Of a stretch of 64,000 nt of DNA, positions 26,138-34,106 are shown in pieces. A program made the translations under genes and the position numbers. The notes beneath the pieces were generated by a model. The model did not search any database. It saw only the letters and a list, made by a program, of their open reading frames with translations, and was not told the origin of the DNA. Source of the DNA: Amycolatopsis echigonensis (lineage in GTDB: Bacteria > Actinomycetota > Actinomycetes > Mycobacteriales > Pseudonocardiaceae); assembly GCF_014174495.1 (NCBI RefSeq), contig NZ_JACJHR010000035.1:26907-90906 (forward strand), written 5' to 3'. The stretch's first letter is position 1. Each line of letters starts with the position of its first letter.

Positions 26138-26704
26138 TTACTTGCTGCGTTCGAGCAGGGTGCGCACGGCCGGGCCGATGAGCCGCTCGATCTGGTCGGC
26201 GGGCGCGGTGGCGAGCGGTTCCTTGCGGGTGATCGAGCGGACGAGCCCGATGCCGAGCAGCCAGGCCATCGCGAGGTCGGCCCGCAGTTCGGCATCGGGC
26301 TTGTCGGTGAGGCCGGACAGCGCGCGGGTGTACTCGGCGTCGAGTTGCGCGCGCAGCGCCTCGTCGGCGCGATCGGTGCCCGACGACCGCAGGTAGGTCT
26401 CGATCGAGCGGGACGCCGAATCGTCGCGTTCGAGGAGGCTCCGCAGCGCCGCGGAGAAGAGCCGTTCGGGCGGGGTCGTCTCGACCTGGGCCAGGCCGCC
26501 GCGGGCCATGACGTGCTCGAACAACGCGTCCTTGCTGCCGAAGTACCGGAACAGCAAGGCCTGGTTGACGCCCGCGCGGTTCGCGATGTCCCGCACCGTG
26601 GTGCGGTCGAAGCCGCGGTCGGCGAACAGTTCGGCCGCGGCGTCCAGCAACGCGGCTTTGGTCGCCGTCGCGTCGCGTTTGCGCGAAGGCTGGTCCGCGT
26701 CCAT
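26138..26704 (-). CDS. TetR family transcriptional regulator
   Basis: A 188-residue regulator. The N-terminal helix-turn-helix spans about residues 15-60: LLDAAAELFADRGFDRTTVRDIANRAGVNQALLFRYFGSKDALF is the full TetR_N pattern. The C-terminal ligand domain resembles TetR_C-type regulators of actinobacteria. It lies 69 bp downstream of the P450 gene on the same strand and may be cotranscribed with it or regulate it. The ligand is unknown. Confidence 0.93.
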   Translation of the reverse strand: MDADQPSRKRDATATKAALLDAAAELFADRGFDRTTVRDIANRAGVNQALLFRYFGSKDALFEHVMARGGLAQVETTPPERLFSAALRSLLERDDSASRSIETYLRSSGTDRADEALRAQLDAEYTRALSGLTDKPDAELRADLAMAWLLGIGLVRSITRKEPLATAPADQIERLIGPAVRTLLERSK

Positions 26705-26773
26705 CGGTTCCCCCTGGGGTGCGCTGTGTGCGCGACGAGGTTAACCCGACGGGTCGCGGATCGGCCGGACGAA

Positions 26774-27982
26774 CTACGCGGACCAGGCGACCGGCAGCTC
26801 CTCGGGGCCGTAGACGAGAGCGTTGTGCTTATACGGCAAAGATTCCTTCGGCACCGCCAGCCGCAGGTCCGGAATGCGCCGGAACAACGCGGTCAGCGCC
26901 TCCTGCATTTCGACCCGCGCGAGCTGCTGCCCGAGGCATTGGTGCGCGCCGAACCCGAACGCGACGTGCGTGCGCGGCGATTCGCGGGCGAAGTCCAGCT
27001 GGTCGGCGTGCGGATAGCGGTCGTCGTCGCGGTTGGCCGAGTTCAGCGCGGCGATCAGCCAGTCACCCGCGGCGATCGTCTGCTCGCCGACCTTGACCTC
27101 TTCGGTCGCGTACCGCAGCACGCCGAACTGCACGACCGACAGGTAACGCAGCAGTTCCTCGACCGCGCGCGGCGGATCGGCGAGGGCCTGCGCGCGCTGC
27201 TCCGGGTGTTCCAGCAGGAGGAGAGTACTGAGCGCGATCATGTTGGCGGTGGTCTCGTGCCCGGCCACGAGGAGGCTGAGGCCGAGCATGATCAGCTCGT
27301 CCAGGTCGAGCGGCTCCCCGGAGTCCTCGGCCCGGACGATGAGCCTGCTGAACAGGTCGTCCTGCGGGTCCCGCTGCTTGCCCGCGAACCGTGCGCCCAG
27401 GTAGCCGGCCAGTTCGTGATACGCCTTCTGCGTGGCGTCCGGGCCTTGGTCGGTGCTGACCAGCAGGCTGCTCTGGCGCTGGAACAGCTCGCGGTCGGCG
27501 TAGGGGACGCCCAGCAGTTCGCAGATCACCAGCGAGGGGATCGGCAGCGCGAAATCCCGCACCAGGTCGGCGGGGCCGGGTTTGGCGAGCATGGCGTCGA
27601 GGTGCCGATCGACCTGCTCGCGGACGTACTCGCGCAGCCGTTCCACCCGCCGGACGGTGAACTCCGCGACGACCATCTTGCGCAGCCGGGCATGCTCCGC
27701 GCCGTCGAGCTGGATGATCGAACCCGGGTCGACCTCGGCGTACGGGTCCAGACCGGCCTTGACGTGCACTGACGAGGCTCCGCGCGAGCTGAGCGCCGGG
27801 TCGGCGAGCACCGCGCGGACGTCGTCGTAGCGGGTGACCAGCCAGGTGTCGAACCCGGCCGGGCAGCGGACCCGCGACACCGGCGCGGTCTCCCGCAGCG
27901 CGGCGTACTCGGCGGGCGGGTCGAACGGGCAGCCGGCTGGACGCGCGGTCGGAAGGGCCGGGGTCTCGGACTGGGTGGGCAT
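26774..27982 (-). CDS. Cytochrome P450
   Basis: A 402-residue soluble bacterial P450. The I-helix is LLVAGHETTAN with the acid-alcohol pair, the K-helix is EELLRYL with the ExxR pair, and the heme loop is FGFGAHQCLGQQLAR with Cys at about 349. It begins with the Pro-rich CPFDPPAEYAALRE typical of CYP105/107-like enzymes. No ferredoxin gene adjoins it, so it must use one encoded elsewhere or the ferredoxin near 33.8 kb. Substrate unknown; secondary-metabolite or xenobiotic oxidation is likely for its class. Confidence 0.94.
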   Translation of the reverse strand: MPTQSETPALPTARPAGCPFDPPAEYAALRETAPVSRVRCPAGFDTWLVTRYDDVRAVLADPALSSRGASSVHVKAGLDPYAEVDPGSIIQLDGAEHARLRKMVVAEFTVRRVERLREYVREQVDRHLDAMLAKPGPADLVRDFALPIPSLVICELLGVPYADRELFQRQSSLLVSTDQGPDATQKAYHELAGYLGARFAGKQRDPQDDLFSRLIVRAEDSGEPLDLDELIMLGLSLLVAGHETTANMIALSTLLLLEHPEQRAQALADPPRAVEELLRYLSVVQFGVLRYATEEVKVGEQTIAAGDWLIAALNSANRDDDRYPHADQLDFARESPRTHVAFGFGAHQCLGQQLARVEMQEALTALFRRIPDLRLAVPKESLPYKHNALVYGPEELPVAWSA

Positions 27983-28109
27983 GCGGATGGCGCCTTTCCT
28001 CCGGCGGTGCGGGCATCTTCCACTCTGGAGACGTCCGCGTGGTCGCGGGGCGATCGACCGGGATCAGCGACGGAAGGACCACAGCTCTGCCCGATTCGCC
28101 CCTTCCCGG

Positions 28110-29528
28110 TTAGACCGGTTCGGTGATCGGCTCGTCGGCGAAACGGCGGGCGACTCGTTCTGCCCCCGCGCGCGCCCAGGCGGTGGTGGCGAGAACGGCG
28201 AGCGCGATGATCAGCGTGGTGCCGCCCGCGACGGCCCACCACGCCGCGGCGTACCCGGTCAGCGGGGTGGTCGCGGCGGCGAGGATGGTGCCCGCGACCG
28301 CGACGCCGAGGGTTTGCCCGACTTGCCGGGAGGTGGACGCGACCGCCGCGGCGACTCCGGCTTGGGAACGGGGCATGCCGCTGACGGCGGCGTTGGTGAT
28401 GGGCGGGTTCAGGAGGCCGAATCCCAGGCCGAAGACGCCGTACGCGAGGGCGAGCATCCACAGCGGCGTGGTCGCGGACGCGGTGGTGAGCAAGACGGCG
28501 ACGACCGTCATGGAGATCCCAGCGGTCAGCAGCGGAATCCGTGCGCCGCGAGCCGCGACGAGACGACCGGACAGCGGCGCGGCGATCGTCACGGCCACAG
28601 CGGTCGGCAGCAGCATCAGACCGGACTGCAGCGCCGAGAGCCCGCGCACGTCCTGCAGGTACAGCGGCGACAAGAACAGGAACGTGCCGAACGCGGCGAG
28701 CCTGCACACCGCGCTGACGGTGGCCGACGAGAACGGCGCGCTCCGGAAGAATCGCAGCTCGACCAGTGGTTCGCGGCGGCGGATCTCCCATCGGACAAGC
28801 GCGAGCAAAGCGAGTGCGCCGAGCCCGGCGAGGCTGATGATCACCGGCGAACCCCAGCCGAGCCGCTGGCCCTCGATCGCGGCGGTCACCACCGAACCGA
28901 GCAGCACCACGACCAGCAGCTGTCCCGCTGGATCCGGCCGGCGCGGGTGCGGCGCGCGCGATTCCGGCACGTAGCGCGCGGTGAGCACGAGTGCGGCGAC
29001 GACCACCGGGACGTTGACCCAGAAGATCGCCCGCCAGCCGATGCTCTCGGTGAGCACGCCGCCGAGCACCGGGCCGACGCCCAGCGAGATCCCGACGATC
29101 GACCCCCACACCCCGATCGCCCGCGCGCGCTCGCCCGGGTCGGCGAAGACGTTCGTGATGATCGACATCGCGACCGGGTTCAGCATCGCGCCGCCGAGCG
29201 CCTGCACGATCCGCGCGGCGACCAGCCAGCCGATCGACGGGGCCAGGCTGCACAGCAGCGAACCGAGTCCGAAAAGGACCAAACCGGCCAGGAAGGTTCT
29301 CTTGCGCCCCAAGCGGTCTCCGGTCGCCCCGGCGAGCATGAGGAAGCAGGCGATCACGAGCGTGTACGAGTCGATTGTCCATTGCAGACCGTTGATCGAC
29401 GCGCCGAGATCGGTGCGGACGACCGGGAGCGCGACGTTGACGATGGTGTTGTCCATCGCGACGACGAGGATGCTGGAGCACAGGATCGCGAGAATGCCGA
29501 AACGGCCGCGTGCGGTGTCGGCTCCCAT
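28110..29528 (-). CDS. DHA2 family (14-TM) MFS drug exporter
   Basis: A 472-residue membrane protein. Signatures are MDNTIVNVALP in helix 1 and GDRLGRKRTFL (motif A) in the loop after helix 2, with LGVGPVLGGVL (motif C) in helix 5. The hydrophobic profile fits 14 helices of the EmrB/QacA group, proton-driven export of drugs or metabolites. Its ATG immediately follows the stop of the monooxygenase gene (TGAATG), so both come from one transcript. The pair plus a divergent MarR gene looks like a modify-and-export detoxification unit. Confidence 0.93.
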   Translation of the reverse strand: MGADTARGRFGILAILCSSILVVAMDNTIVNVALPVVRTDLGASINGLQWTIDSYTLVIACFLMLAGATGDRLGRKRTFLAGLVLFGLGSLLCSLAPSIGWLVAARIVQALGGAMLNPVAMSIITNVFADPGERARAIGVWGSIVGISLGVGPVLGGVLTESIGWRAIFWVNVPVVVAALVLTARYVPESRAPHPRRPDPAGQLLVVVLLGSVVTAAIEGQRLGWGSPVIISLAGLGALALLALVRWEIRRREPLVELRFFRSAPFSSATVSAVCRLAAFGTFLFLSPLYLQDVRGLSALQSGLMLLPTAVAVTIAAPLSGRLVAARGARIPLLTAGISMTVVAVLLTTASATTPLWMLALAYGVFGLGFGLLNPPITNAAVSGMPRSQAGVAAAVASTSRQVGQTLGVAVAGTILAAATTPLTGYAAAWWAVAGGTTLIIALAVLATTAWARAGAERVARRFADEPITEPV

Positions 29529-30968
29529 TCAGTGCTCCGTCCAGTCGGTGGTGATGTTGTCGCCCGTTGTCCAGACTTCGGCGGCGTATCCGTCCGGCCG
29601 GACGAGGACGGCGGCCAGGCCATGCCAGTCTCGGGTTGACCGCACGACCTCGTCGCCCTCCGGGACGATGGCGGTGCCGAAGGCCACGAGAGTGAACCGG
29701 TCTGGTCGCAGCGCGCGATGGAGCGTTCCGCCGTCGGAGAGCGGAAGATTGGGCACGCGGCGGCCGACGAGACCGCCGTCCTCGGCGTAGGAAATCTCGA
29801 GCCCGGACAGCCAGCCGCGCAGCTCGTCCGCCGTGTCGCCGTCGCGGCCGATGAGGTCGGACATCAAGTCCCGCAACGCTTTCCCGGCCGGAGTGAAGGT
29901 GACCATGAGCGCGGCCTGGGCGAGGGTGTTCGCCGCGAGCCGGGCCGCGATGGGGCGGCGTTCGGCGTCGTAGGACTGCGGGCCGTCGATGATCCGCCGC
30001 GACGCGCGGCCGCGCACCTCCGCGGCGAGCTTCCACGCGAGGTTCGCCGCGTCCTGCACGCCGACGTTGAGCCCCTGGCCGCCGGCCGGAAGGTGGACGT
30101 GCGCGGCGTCTCCGGCGAGGAACACGCGGCCGGTGCGGTACTGCTCGACGTGTCGTGTGGTGTCGCCGGCCCGTGACGCCCACAGCACCTCGGTGATGCC
30201 GAAATCGTCGTCGGCGAGCCGTTTGAGTGTCGCGCGCAGTTCGGCCTCGTCGGGGATCTGGGCCTGGCGGCGGGCGGCTTCCTCGGGGGTGAGGCCGGTG
30301 TCGCCGGGTTCGTGGCCGAAGATGCGGTAGATGCCGCCGGGCAGCGGAAGCGCGCTGTACGAGCCGCGTTCGCAGTCCCAGTTGTGCGGCTGGGCCGGCG
30401 GGCGTGCCAGCCGGACGTCGGCGAGGAACCCCATGGTGGACGCCGGAGTTCCGGGGAAGGCGAGGCCGAGCGCGTGCCGGGTCGCGCTGTGCGCGCCGTC
30501 CGCGCCCACGACGTAGCCGGCGCGCCGGGTGTCGCCGGTTTCCGAGACGATGGCGACGCCTTGCTCGTCCTGCGTCAGGTCGGCGAGTTTCCATCCGGGC
30601 TCGACCACGACGCCCTGCTCAGCGAGGTGCTCGGCAAGCAGCCGCTCGGTTTCCGGCTGCGGCAGCAGGAGCACGAACGGGAACGAGGTGTCGAGTCCGG
30701 CGTAGCTCAACCGGTTCGGCAGGGCGGCGAAATGCGTGGCGGGAACGGGATTTCCGGCCGCGACCATGCGGGCGGCCAGCGAACCGTGCTCGTCCGGGAG
30801 CGCATCGAAGAGTTCGAGGGTGCGCGGGTGGATCGTCGTCGCCCTCGATTGCCAAGCGCGCTCCGGATTCGCCTCGAACACCCGGACCGCGACGCCGGCC
30901 TGGTGCAGGAACGCGGCCGCCGCCATCCCCACCGGTCCGGCTCCGATCACCGCGACCTCGATGTCCAT
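29529..30968 (-). CDS. FAD-dependent aromatic-type monooxygenase (PHBH fold)
   Basis: A 479-residue flavoprotein hydroxylase. The ADP-binding motif is VIGAGPVGMAAA (7-18), the DG motif VVGADGAHSATR (about 154-165), and the GD motif FLAGDAAHVHLPAGGQGLN. The closest recognisable class is the group of polyketide, rifampicin and tetracycline hydroxylases; the C terminus keeps a short thioredoxin-like segment. The ATG has a GGGG site. It is divergent from a MarR gene across a 90-bp region with two palindromic operators and is followed directly by the exporter gene. The substrate is probably an aromatic antibiotic or phenolic, by inference. Confidence 0.9.
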   Translation of the reverse strand: MDIEVAVIGAGPVGMAAAAFLHQAGVAVRVFEANPERAWQSRATTIHPRTLELFDALPDEHGSLAARMVAAGNPVPATHFAALPNRLSYAGLDTSFPFVLLLPQPETERLLAEHLAEQGVVVEPGWKLADLTQDEQGVAIVSETGDTRRAGYVVGADGAHSATRHALGLAFPGTPASTMGFLADVRLARPPAQPHNWDCERGSYSALPLPGGIYRIFGHEPGDTGLTPEEAARRQAQIPDEAELRATLKRLADDDFGITEVLWASRAGDTTRHVEQYRTGRVFLAGDAAHVHLPAGGQGLNVGVQDAANLAWKLAAEVRGRASRRIIDGPQSYDAERRPIAARLAANTLAQAALMVTFTPAGKALRDLMSDLIGRDGDTADELRGWLSGLEISYAEDGGLVGRRVPNLPLSDGGTLHRALRPDRFTLVAFGTAIVPEGDEVVRSTRDWHGLAAVLVRPDGYAAEVWTTGDNITTDWTEH

Positions 30969-31003
30969 GGTTCCCCCTTCTGGAGGTTCGCCTCGCGAAC
31001 TGT

Positions 31004-31042
31004 CTTGACGTCAAGGTATTCTCTCACTGTCTTGATGTCGAG
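31004..31042. promoter_or_regulatory. Two MarR-type operator palindromes in the divergent promoter
   Basis: CTTGACGTCAAG at 31004-31015 is a perfect 12-bp palindrome. CTTGATGTCGAG at 31031-31042 is a related, imperfect copy. Centres are 27 bp apart, both preceded by CTGT. They lie between the monooxygenase start and the MarR start, where a MarR dimer pair would repress both directions. Confidence 0.7.
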
Positions 31043-31058
31043 AGAAAGGGCCGTGCCG

Positions 31059-31571
31059 GTGAACACTCCGCCGCGGGACGCGGTCGACGATCTGGTGGAT
31101 GCCGTCCGGCGCGGGGGCGGCGACGAGAGCGTGCTGGGCGCGAAGTCGCTGTCCTACCGGCTGCGGCGGGTCGCGCACCAGCTGGAACTGGCCATGCGTC
31201 GCGAACTGTCCGCGCACGGGATCGAGCTGTGGGAGCTGGAAATGCTCGCCGCGCTCAAACGCGCGCCCGAGCACCGGCTGACGCCCGGGCAGGTGATGGC
31301 CGCGGTAGAGCTGACCTCGGGTTCGGTCACCCACCGGATCACCCGGCTGGAGGCCCGCGGCTGGGTCCGCCGCGACAAGGACCCGGGCGACCGGCGTTCG
31401 GTGCTCGTGACCCTCACCGCGGAGGGCAAGCAGCAGGCGCTCGCGTCGTTCGCACTCAAAACGGAGGTCGAACGCGAAATCGCGAAGGCTCTCGACCCGG
31501 AAACCATCGACGTGGTGAACGACGCGCTGCGGCGGGTTTCGCACCACCTCAAGGGAAAGGACGAGCAATGA
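31059..31571 (+). CDS. MarR family transcriptional regulator
   Basis: About 170 residues. The winged helix has LELWELEMLAALKR-type helix 2, SSG-equivalent ELTSGSVTHRITRLEARGWVRRDKDPGDRRSVLVTLT as recognition helix plus wing, and flanking dimerisation helices. GTG 31059 is chosen because GAAAGG lies eight bases upstream. ATG 31035 is in frame but sits inside the second operator and lacks a ribosome site, though a leaderless start cannot be excluded. It overlaps the next gene (ATGA). It probably represses itself and the monooxygenase-exporter transcript. Confidence 0.9.
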   Translation: MNTPPRDAVDDLVDAVRRGGGDESVLGAKSLSYRLRRVAHQLELAMRRELSAHGIELWELEMLAALKRAPEHRLTPGQVMAAVELTSGSVTHRITRLEARGWVRRDKDPGDRRSVLVTLTAEGKQQALASFALKTEVEREIAKALDPETIDVVNDALRRVSHHLKGKDEQ

Positions 31572-31966
31572 AGCGGGAAACCCTTGGCGCGGCGGCCATC
31601 GTCGCGGGCATGGCTGCCGCCGTGCCGTCGGTATGGCAGACCGTCACCCACATCACCGATCCGAGCTACCGCGCACCGGAGGTCCGCCACGGCGAAGGTC
31701 ACGTGCAGTACCACATGGCGCGCGAAGCCCTGATCACCGCGGGCGCTTTCGGCGCGGTGGGCACCGGTCTGGCGGCCGGACGGGATCGCTCGCCGGCGCT
31801 GTGGCGGGCGATGGCTTGTGCCGCGGGCAGTTTCGTGGCGGCGATGTGGTCCGGCGGTCCGACGACCGGGGCGTGGGCGCCGAACCGGAAAGCGCTGGCG
31901 ATCCACGTGGCGTCGACGAGCATGTTGACGGCAGGCGTCGCGCCGCTGCGGCCCCGGCGTCGTTAG
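31568..31966 (+). CDS. Small membrane protein coupled to the MarR gene
   Basis: 132 residues with three or four hydrophobic segments (about 5-25, 54-72, 80-97, 108-125), one containing SVWQTVTHITDP between helices. The ATG overlaps the marR stop (ATGA), so it is coupled to the regulator. Codon use is normal. I do not recognise the family; a small accessory membrane protein of the detoxification unit is possible. Confidence 0.72.
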   Translation: MKRETLGAAAIVAGMAAAVPSVWQTVTHITDPSYRAPEVRHGEGHVQYHMAREALITAGAFGAVGTGLAAGRDRSPALWRAMACAAGSFVAAMWSGGPTTGAWAPNRKALAIHVASTSMLTAGVAPLRPRRR

Positions 31967-32480
31967 CGGAAGGCCCGGGCGTTCTCCAGTCACGTTCGCG
32001 CGTCGTCGCCGATCGCGGCCAGGCTGGTTTCGTCCAGGGTGCGGCGCTGGGTGATGCGAAGGCGGAATCCCTTGCGCTGCCCCGGAATCGGTTGAGCTGC
32101 GTCGTCCGGACCCCAAGCCCAGACGGCACCGTCGGGGCCGGTCAGTTCGACCCGGATCGGCTCGGTCGGCAGCGGCAGCTGGGCGGCATAGAACGACAGT
32201 CCGCGACCGGCCACGCCCAGCGCGGCGATGCGCTTGAGCCGGTCCGTCGGGCGGTGTTCGACGCCCGCGGTGTCGAAGATGTCCTGGCCGTGCCATGCGT
32301 CCAGCAGTTCCGAACGCGGTCGCGCGGCTCCCTCGGCCGCGACCGCATCGGGGTCTTGGTCGAGCACGGCCGCGAATTTCTCCCGTGTGCGGATGGCGAG
32401 GAGGACGTTCGCATCGGCTGCCGCGAGATGCGCGACCTGGTGGCCGATCGGGCAGCCTGGCTGCCCGCGCCCCCGCTTTC
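31963..32480 (-). pseudogene. Decayed TIGR03084-type (DinB-like, mycothiol-dependent-fold) gene
   Basis: The readable part starts around IGHQVAHLAAADANVLLAI and ends VELTGPDGAVWAWGPDD ... RITQRRTLDETSLAAIGDD, all recognisable from this family. Three lesions are visible. The N-terminal about 35 residues are missing or garbled. The middle jumps from DPDAVAAEG to LLDAWHGQDI, so around 45 residues expected there are absent. A TGA at 31990-31992 stands where the family has Trp; after it the frame continues LENARAFR to a TAA at 31963. Residual reading frame and family resemblance suggest recent inactivation. A divergent but working protein is less likely. Confidence 0.65.
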
Positions 32481-32512
32481 CGCGAGCATCCGGCTGAAGT
32501 ATTCGTGGCGGA

Positions 32513-32559
32513 TTGACGCGTGCCGACCCCGGGTGTAAGTCTGTAAGCACCTGCTTACA
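32513..32559 (+). promoter_or_regulatory. Promoter and perfect inverted-repeat operator of the P450-ferredoxin pair
   Basis: A -35-like TTGACG at 32513-32518 and TAAGTC at 32536-32541 are 17 bp apart. TGTAAGCA (32542-32549) and TGCTTACA (32552-32559) form a perfect 8+2+8 inverted repeat where transcription would begin, with an extra TGTAAG half-site at 32534-32539. This is the layout of a repressed promoter; a TetR or similar dimer is the likely ligand. Confidence 0.65.
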
Positions 32560-32582
32560 AAGGGATCCGGGGAGTCGTTGGC

Positions 32583-33773
32583 ATGACCACCACGCACACC
32601 GAACCGCTCGCCTACCCGTTCAACGAGGAGGCGGGCCTCGCGCTCAACGAGGCCTACACCGCCGCTCGCGAGAACGCCGGGATGATTCGCGTCCAGATGC
32701 CGCACGGCGAGCCCGCCTGGCTCGCCACCCGCTACGCCGACGCCCGTCTCGTGCTCGGGGACCGGCGGTTTTCCCGCGCGCTGGCGCAGGAAAGCGACGA
32801 ACCGCGGATGTCGGAGTACCGCCGTCCGGGCGGCATCCTCTCGATGGACCCGCCGGACCACACCCGGCTGCGCACGCTCGTCGCGAAGGCGTTCACCGCG
32901 CGGCGGGTCGAGGAACTGCGCCCGCGGGTCGCGCGGCTGGCGAGCGAGTTGATCGACCAGATGCGCGAGCACGGGCAGCCGGCCGACCTGGTCGACCTGT
33001 ACGCGCTGCCGATCCCGGTCGCGGTGATCTGCGAGCTGCTCGGCGTGCCGGTGGGCGACCGGCCGCAGTTCCGCGAATGGAGCGACGCGGCGTTGTCGAC
33101 CACGCGGCTCACGCCGGAGGAGTCGGAACGCAGCCGCAAGGAGCTGCGCGCGTACATGGCCGGCCTGATCGCCGAGCACCGTGCCCAGCCGCGGGACGAC
33201 CTGATGACCGCGCTCATCGAGGCCCGCGACGTCCGGGACCGGCTCACGGAGCTGGAGCTGGTGGACCTGTGCGTCGGAATTCTCGTCGCCGGCCACGAAA
33301 CGACTGCCAGCCAGATCCCGAACTTCGTGTACGCGCTGCTGGACCAGCACGAACACTGGGAACGGCTGTGCGCGGGCCCGGCTTTGATCCCGACCGCGGT
33401 GGAGGAGCTCCTCCGTTTCGTGCCGCTCGGTGCCGGAGCCGGTTTCGCCCGCTATGCGACGGAAGACGTCGAAGTCGGGGATGTCTTGGTGCGCAAGGGA
33501 GAGCCGGTGTTGGTGGCGATCGGCGCCGCGAATCGCGACCGGCTGCAGTTCGGCACCGCCGACCAGCTCGTCCTGGACCGCGACGACAACCACCACCTCG
33601 GCTTCGGCCACGGCGTGCACCACTGCCTCGGGGCTCCGCTCGCGCGGCTGGAACTTCAGGAGGCGTTGCGCGCGTTGACGAGGGAGTTGCCCGGCCTGCG
33701 ACTGGCCGGCGACATCGAGTGGAAGACGCAGATGCTGGTCCGCGGACCGCGTTCGATGCCGATCGGATGGTGA
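32583..33773 (+). CDS. Cytochrome P450
   Basis: A 396-residue P450 with the I-helix ILVAGHETTAS, K-helix EELLRFV (ExxR) and heme loop FGHGVHHCLGAPLAR (Cys about 348). The profile is of the CYP105/CYP107 kind. Its stop overlaps the beginning of the ferredoxin gene region, so electron donor and oxygenase are made together. A strong inverted-repeat operator lies just upstream. Substrate unknown. Confidence 0.95.
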   Translation: MTTTHTEPLAYPFNEEAGLALNEAYTAARENAGMIRVQMPHGEPAWLATRYADARLVLGDRRFSRALAQESDEPRMSEYRRPGGILSMDPPDHTRLRTLVAKAFTARRVEELRPRVARLASELIDQMREHGQPADLVDLYALPIPVAVICELLGVPVGDRPQFREWSDAALSTTRLTPEESERSRKELRAYMAGLIAEHRAQPRDDLMTALIEARDVRDRLTELELVDLCVGILVAGHETTASQIPNFVYALLDQHEHWERLCAGPALIPTAVEELLRFVPLGAGAGFARYATEDVEVGDVLVRKGEPVLVAIGAANRDRLQFGTADQLVLDRDDNHHLGFGHGVHHCLGAPLARLELQEALRALTRELPGLRLAGDIEWKTQMLVRGPRSMPIGW

Positions 33774-33775
33774 CC

Positions 33776-33991
33776 ATGCCCTGGAAAATCGAAGTCGACG
33801 GGGGAACGTGCATCGGCAGCGGGATGTGCGCGTCGTTGCTGCCGGAGACGTTCGCGCTGGACGGTGCGACCGCGCGTGCGGTGCACGAGACCGTCGAGCC
33901 GGATGAAACGGTGCTGGACGCGGCGGATTCCTGTCCTGCCATGGCGATCACGGTGCGGGACGGGGCGGAGGTGGTAGGGCCTCGGCCCTAA
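33776..33991 (+). CDS. [3Fe-4S] ferredoxin, P450 partner
   Basis: About 71 residues. GTCIGSGMCASL and SCPAMAI supply three cluster cysteines; the second position of a four-Cys motif is Gly, as in [3Fe-4S] ferredoxins serving P450s. ATG 33776 is used; in-frame ATG 33767 and GTG 33770 would add two or three residues and overlap the P450 stop (TGA 33771-33773). The acidic body (EVDG, DETVLDAADS) fits docking to a P450. Confidence 0.92.
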   Translation: MPWKIEVDGGTCIGSGMCASLLPETFALDGATARAVHETVEPDETVLDAADSCPAMAITVRDGAEVVGPRP

Positions 33992-34005
33992 AAGTTGCGG
34001 TGAGG

Positions 34006-34053
34006 CACCCCGAAGCCGGAGGGTGACTACGTGCGGGCTTCGTATCGGGGTGC
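34006..34053. terminator. Long inverted repeat between the ferredoxin and mtnA stops
   Basis: GCACCCCG plus AAGCC near 34005-34017 pair with GGCTT and CGGGGTGC ending at 34053, with a small bulge and a loop of about 18 nt. Placed between two convergent stops, it is a plausible bidirectional terminator. Confidence 0.5.
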
Positions 34054-34106
34054 GGGCGAGGGCTGGGTGCCTCGATGGGTTGGGTGGCGGTGTTCCTGCG
34101 GGATAA

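Noticed and set aside
31035..31058. ATG 31035 as the MarR start
   Set aside because: It lies inside the second operator and has no ribosome site; GTG 31059 has one. Leaderless translation remains possible.
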